The position numbers were made by a program, and so were the translations under genes. Under the pieces are notes generated by a model. The model worked only from the letters and a program-made list of their open reading frames with translations, had not been told where the DNA came from and did no database searches. A stretch of 64,000 nucleotides of DNA from Micropruina sonneratiae (GTDB taxonomy: Bacteria > Actinomycetota > Actinomycetes > Propionibacteriales > Propionibacteriaceae), in NCBI RefSeq assembly GCF_025972045.1, contig NZ_JAPDHX010000001.1, positions 147,181-211,180 on the forward strand, given 5' to 3'. Below are positions 61,353-64,000 of the stretch, in pieces; position 1 is the first letter of the stretch; every line of letters begins with the position of its first letter.

Positions 61353-63011
61353 TCAGGCGCGCAGCCAGGCCGTGGTGTCCGGCGGCAGCATCACGCCGGC
61401 CAGCGGGCCGGACGCCAGCAGCACCTCGCCCTCGGGCAGCGCCACGGCGTCCGGGCCGAAGTTCGTCCACGACCGGACGCCGGGCTCGCCCGCCCTTCCC
61501 GGCCGGGTGAACGCCAGGACGCCGTCGGGGGCGTCCAGCCAGGCGAAGTCACCGTCACCGAAGGCGGCCAGCTCGCGACGCAGCCCCAGCGCCGCCCGGT
61601 ACAGCTCCAGGGTCGAACCCTCGACGCCGTCCTGGGCGTCGGCGGCCAACGGTGCCCAGTCGTCCGGCTGCGGCAGCCACGGGGCCGCGCCACCGGCGGG
61701 GGAGAAGCCGTAGGAGGTGCCGGACGCCGTCCACGGCAGCGGCACGCGGCAGCCGTCGCGGCCCTTGTCGGTGCCGTTGGACTGCACCCATACCGGATCC
61801 TGCAGCGCCTCGACGGGAATGTGCTCGGCCTCGGGAAGGCCCAATTCCTCGCCCTGGTAGACGTAGGCCCCGCCCGGCAGCGCAAGCATCAGCAGGGCTG
61901 CCGCCCGCGCCCGGCGAAGCCCCAGCTCGAAGTCGGCCGGCCGGCCCTCGAAGTGGACCAGGTTGCGGGCCATCTTCACCAGGCCCTGCTGCTCACGGGC
62001 ATAGCGGGAGACGGGACGGGCCACGTCGTGGTTGCCCAGCACCCAGGTCGGCGGGGCGCCGACGGATGCGTGCGAGTCGATGGTCCGGTCGATCACCGCC
62101 CGGAGGTCGCCGGGCAGCCATGGCGCGGTCAGGAAGTCGAAGTTGAACGCGGTGTGCAGTTCGTCGGGCCGCAGGTACGCCACCAGCCGATGTGCCCGGC
62201 CGACCCAGATCTCGCCGCAGAACGCCCGGGACGGGCTGTACTCGTCGGCCACCGTGCGCCACTCGCGGAAGATGTCGTGCACCCTCGGCTGGTCCCAGTG
62301 CGGGTGGTCGTGCTCGGCGTCGTCCTCGAGCGGGAACTCCAGGCCGTTGAGGTCGGGCAGCGCCCAGTCCTTCTCCAGCCCGTGCGCGACGTCGATCCGG
62401 AAGCCGTCGATCCCCCGGTCGAACCAGAACCGCAGGCTGGTCTCGAACTCGGCCCTGATCGCCGGACTGCGCCAGTTCACGTCCGGCTGCTCGGGGGTGA
62501 ACAGGTGCAGATACCACTGGCCGTCGGCGACGCGCGTCCAGGCCGGACCGCCGAACGTGCTCTGCCAGTCGTTCGGCGGCAGTTCGCCGCCGGCGCCGCG
62601 GCCGTCGCGGAAGATGAACAGGTCGCGCTCCGGCGAGCCCGGACCCGCGGCGAGGGCCCGCTGGAACAGCACGTGCTGGTCGGAGGTGTGGTTCGGGACG
62701 ATGTCAATGATCACCTTGATGCCGGCTTCGTGGGCCTCGGCGATCAGGGCGTCGGCCTCGGCCAGGGTGCCGAAGACAGGCTCGATGTCGCGGTAGTCGC
62801 TGACGTCGTAGCCGGCGTCCTTCATCGGTGAGGGGTACCACGGGCTGATCCAGATGGCGTCGACGCCCAGCGCCGCCAGGTGGGGAAGCTTCGACCGGAT
62901 GCCGGCGACATCGCCCACCCCGTCACCGTCGGCGTCGGCGAAGCTGCGCGGATACACCTGATACACCACCGCGTGCCGCCACCAGTCGTCGTCTGCGTTC
63001 CGACCCTGCAT
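61353..63011 (-). CDS. GH13 alpha-glucosidase (oligo-1,6-glucosidase-like)
   Basis: A 552-residue cytosolic glycoside hydrolase. The catalytic triad is Asp207 (GFRIDVAHG), Glu267 (FCGEIWVG) and Asp329 (LGNHDVARP); QPDVNW near residue 175-180 is the region V motif (QPDLNW) of alpha-1,6/1,4-glucosidases. Start MQGRNADDDWWRHAVVYQVY is typical. Ribosome-binding GGGG lies eight bases before the ATG. Divergent from a LacI regulator, with a perfect inverted-repeat operator between them at 63023-63049. Substrate is probably an alpha-glucoside such as isomaltose, sucrose or maltose. Confidence 0.93.
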   Translation of the reverse strand: MQGRNADDDWWRHAVVYQVYPRSFADADGDGVGDVAGIRSKLPHLAALGVDAIWISPWYPSPMKDAGYDVSDYRDIEPVFGTLAEADALIAEAHEAGIKVIIDIVPNHTSDQHVLFQRALAAGPGSPERDLFIFRDGRGAGGELPPNDWQSTFGGPAWTRVADGQWYLHLFTPEQPDVNWRSPAIRAEFETSLRFWFDRGIDGFRIDVAHGLEKDWALPDLNGLEFPLEDDAEHDHPHWDQPRVHDIFREWRTVADEYSPSRAFCGEIWVGRAHRLVAYLRPDELHTAFNFDFLTAPWLPGDLRAVIDRTIDSHASVGAPPTWVLGNHDVARPVSRYAREQQGLVKMARNLVHFEGRPADFELGLRRARAAALLMLALPGGAYVYQGEELGLPEAEHIPVEALQDPVWVQSNGTDKGRDGCRVPLPWTASGTSYGFSPAGGAAPWLPQPDDWAPLAADAQDGVEGSTLELYRAALGLRRELAAFGDGDFAWLDAPDGVLAFTRPGRAGEPGVRSWTNFGPDAVALPEGEVLLASGPLAGVMLPPDTTAWLRA

Positions 63012-63022
63012 TTTCCAACCCC

Positions 63023-63049
63023 TTTACCGGTATAGTCTGTACCGGTAAA
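63023..63049. promoter_or_regulatory. LacI-family operator between glucosidase and regulator genes
   Basis: TTTACCGGTA (63023-63032) and TACCGGTAAA (63040-63049) are perfect inverted repeats around seven bases. Each arm also contains the palindrome ACCGGT. It lies 12 bases upstream of the glucosidase start. Confidence 0.8.
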
Positions 63050-63111
63050 GTATCGTCGCGGTAGCAGCAGCGCAAGTCCCGCGGAGAGCTCGATCACAGG
63101 AGGGGGTGCCG

Positions 63112-64000
63112 GTGCCTAAGGTGACCCTGCAGTCCATCGCCGCCCGGCTGGGCGTCAGCCGGATGACGGTCTCGAACGCCTTCTCGCGCCCCGACCAGCT
63201 GTCGGCGCAACTGCGCGAGCGCATCCTGGCCGAGGCGGCGCAACTGGGCTACACGGGCCCCGACCCGGCCGCCCGCTCGCTGGCCCGCGGGACGTCGGGA
63301 GCGATCGGCGTGCTCTGGACGGAACCGTTGCGCCTCGCCCTCTCGGACGCCGTCACCGCCGGTTTCCTGGGCGCCCTTGCCGACGAGCTGAGCGGCGACG
63401 GACTGGCCCTGACCCTGCTGCCACCCACCGTGCCCGCCCACGACATCGCCATGGACGGCGCAATCGCCTACTCATCCCCCCTGGACTCGCCCAGCATGCG
63501 CTGGCTGCGCCGGCGCAGGGTGCCGGTCGTCGGAGTCGACATGGCTTGGCCGGACGGCCCGTCGGTGACCATCCACGACCGCGAGGGGGCCAGGGACGCC
63601 GCCGCCCACCTGCTGGGGCTCGGCCATCGCCGCATCGCCGTCCTCACCCAGGCCGGCGGGGGCGATGCGGGACCGGGAGAACGCGTCGCCGGCTGGCTGG
63701 AGGGGCTCGGCGGGATCAAGCCGGTGGTGAGCCTCGTCCACGTCTATGCCGACAACCGGGCCGTGATCGTCGACCTGCTCCGCCGGGTCAGGCCCACGGC
63801 CGTGCTGTGCCTGACCGACCTGGTCGCGGCCCAGGTGCTGGCCGTCGCCGCCGAACTGGAACTCAGCGTGCCCGGCGAGTTGTCGGTGATCGGCTTCGAC
63901 GACCATCCGATCGCGGCCGGGCTCGGCCTGACCACGGTCGCGCAGGACGTGGACGCCAAGGGCCGGGCCGCCGCCCAGCTCATGCGCGACCTGCTGGCGA
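63112..64000 (+). CDS. LacI family transcriptional regulator (partial, cut by window end)
   Basis: The N-terminal 296 residues of a LacI-type repressor. The helix-turn-helix is VTLQSIAARLGVSRMTVSNA with the hinge helix PAARSLARGTSGAIGV; the ligand domain follows with VVGVDMAWPDG, HRRIAVLTQ and VIGFDDHPIAAGL. The GTG start has AGGAGGGG five bases upstream. It is divergent from the alpha-glucosidase gene and very likely represses it at the 63023-63049 site. The protein should run some 30-40 residues beyond the window. Confidence 0.9.
   Translation, partial: MPKVTLQSIAARLGVSRMTVSNAFSRPDQLSAQLRERILAEAAQLGYTGPDPAARSLARGTSGAIGVLWTEPLRLALSDAVTAGFLGALADELSGDGLALTLLPPTVPAHDIAMDGAIAYSSPLDSPSMRWLRRRRVPVVGVDMAWPDGPSVTIHDREGARDAAAHLLGLGHRRIAVLTQAGGGDAGPGERVAGWLEGLGGIKPVVSLVHVYADNRAVIVDLLRRVRPTAVLCLTDLVAAQVLAVAAELELSVPGELSVIGFDDHPIAAGLGLTTVAQDVDAKGRAAAQLMRDLLA

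Overview
The window is very GC-rich, tightly packed, and shows strong GC bias at third codon positions. Actinomycete traits are frequent: GTG starts, leaderless promoters, HelD/HelR-type ATPase, GlbO-type truncated hemoglobin, a SARP/AfsR-type regulator, DUF5302, MshA/MshB-like enzymes and split lycopene cyclase genes crtYc/crtYd. This points to a high-GC Actinomycetota, and my guess at family level is Propionibacteriaceae. That placement is inference. No rRNA, tRNA, CRISPR array, insertion sequence or phage gene was recognised.

Layout. 1-16.7 kb: lactate permease, prolyl-tRNA deacylase-like protein, a frameshifted methyltransferase, HelD/HelR ATPase, an amidohydrolase, a Bcr/CflA drug exporter, an MshA-like glycosyltransferase coupled to an MshB-like PIG-L deacetylase, a fructosamine-kinase-like protein, a 1151-residue zinc metalloprotease with no signal peptide, a two-domain GNAT and a HIT protein. 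16.7-30.3 kb: glpD, a potassium-independent H+-pyrophosphatase, a complete polar amino-acid ABC transporter, a MurG/MGDG-like glycosyltransferase, glbO, an AlkA-like glycosylase, a flavin reductase and a DUF1353 membrane protein. 30.3-41.6 kb: threonine catabolism (tdh, kbl), EI24 protein, rhomboid-sirtuin pair, Nudix plus SseB-like pair, serA, an esterase, a histidine-kinase-like protein lacking its phospho-acceptor histidine, and an OsmC protein. 42-47.2 kb: a large SARP-type regulator with a coupled small gene, a pentapeptide-repeat protein, and a broken membrane-anchored gene with a CdiA-type nuclease C-terminus.

47.2-56.4 kb is a carotenoid cluster. A CarH/LitR-type B12-binding MerR regulator is divergent from an idi-crtE fusion gene followed by crtI and crtB. 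The facing arm carries crtYc, crtYd, crtT and crtU. Together they would convert IPP/DMAPP through GGPP, phytoene, lycopene and beta-carotene to an aromatic carotenoid such as isorenieratene. An 11-bp repeated operator of CarH type lies in front of idi-crtE, and a weaker copy lies in front of crtYc, suggesting light and B12 control of both arms. dcd and a SorC-type pseudogene sit between the arms.

56.4-64 kb: ald, a heavily frameshifted winged-helix pseudogene, DUF485-actP acetate uptake, a 407-bp convergent spacer with two long stem-loops, and a GH13 alpha-glucosidase divergent from its likely LacI-family regulator (cut by the window end) around a perfect inverted-repeat operator.

Across the window, about 17 genes have a TAnnnT- or CAnnnT-like box six or seven bases before the start codon, the hallmark of leaderless transcripts. 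A dispersed palindrome, CCTGAAATGGGGAC and its partner arm, occurs at five intergenic sites plus one relic.
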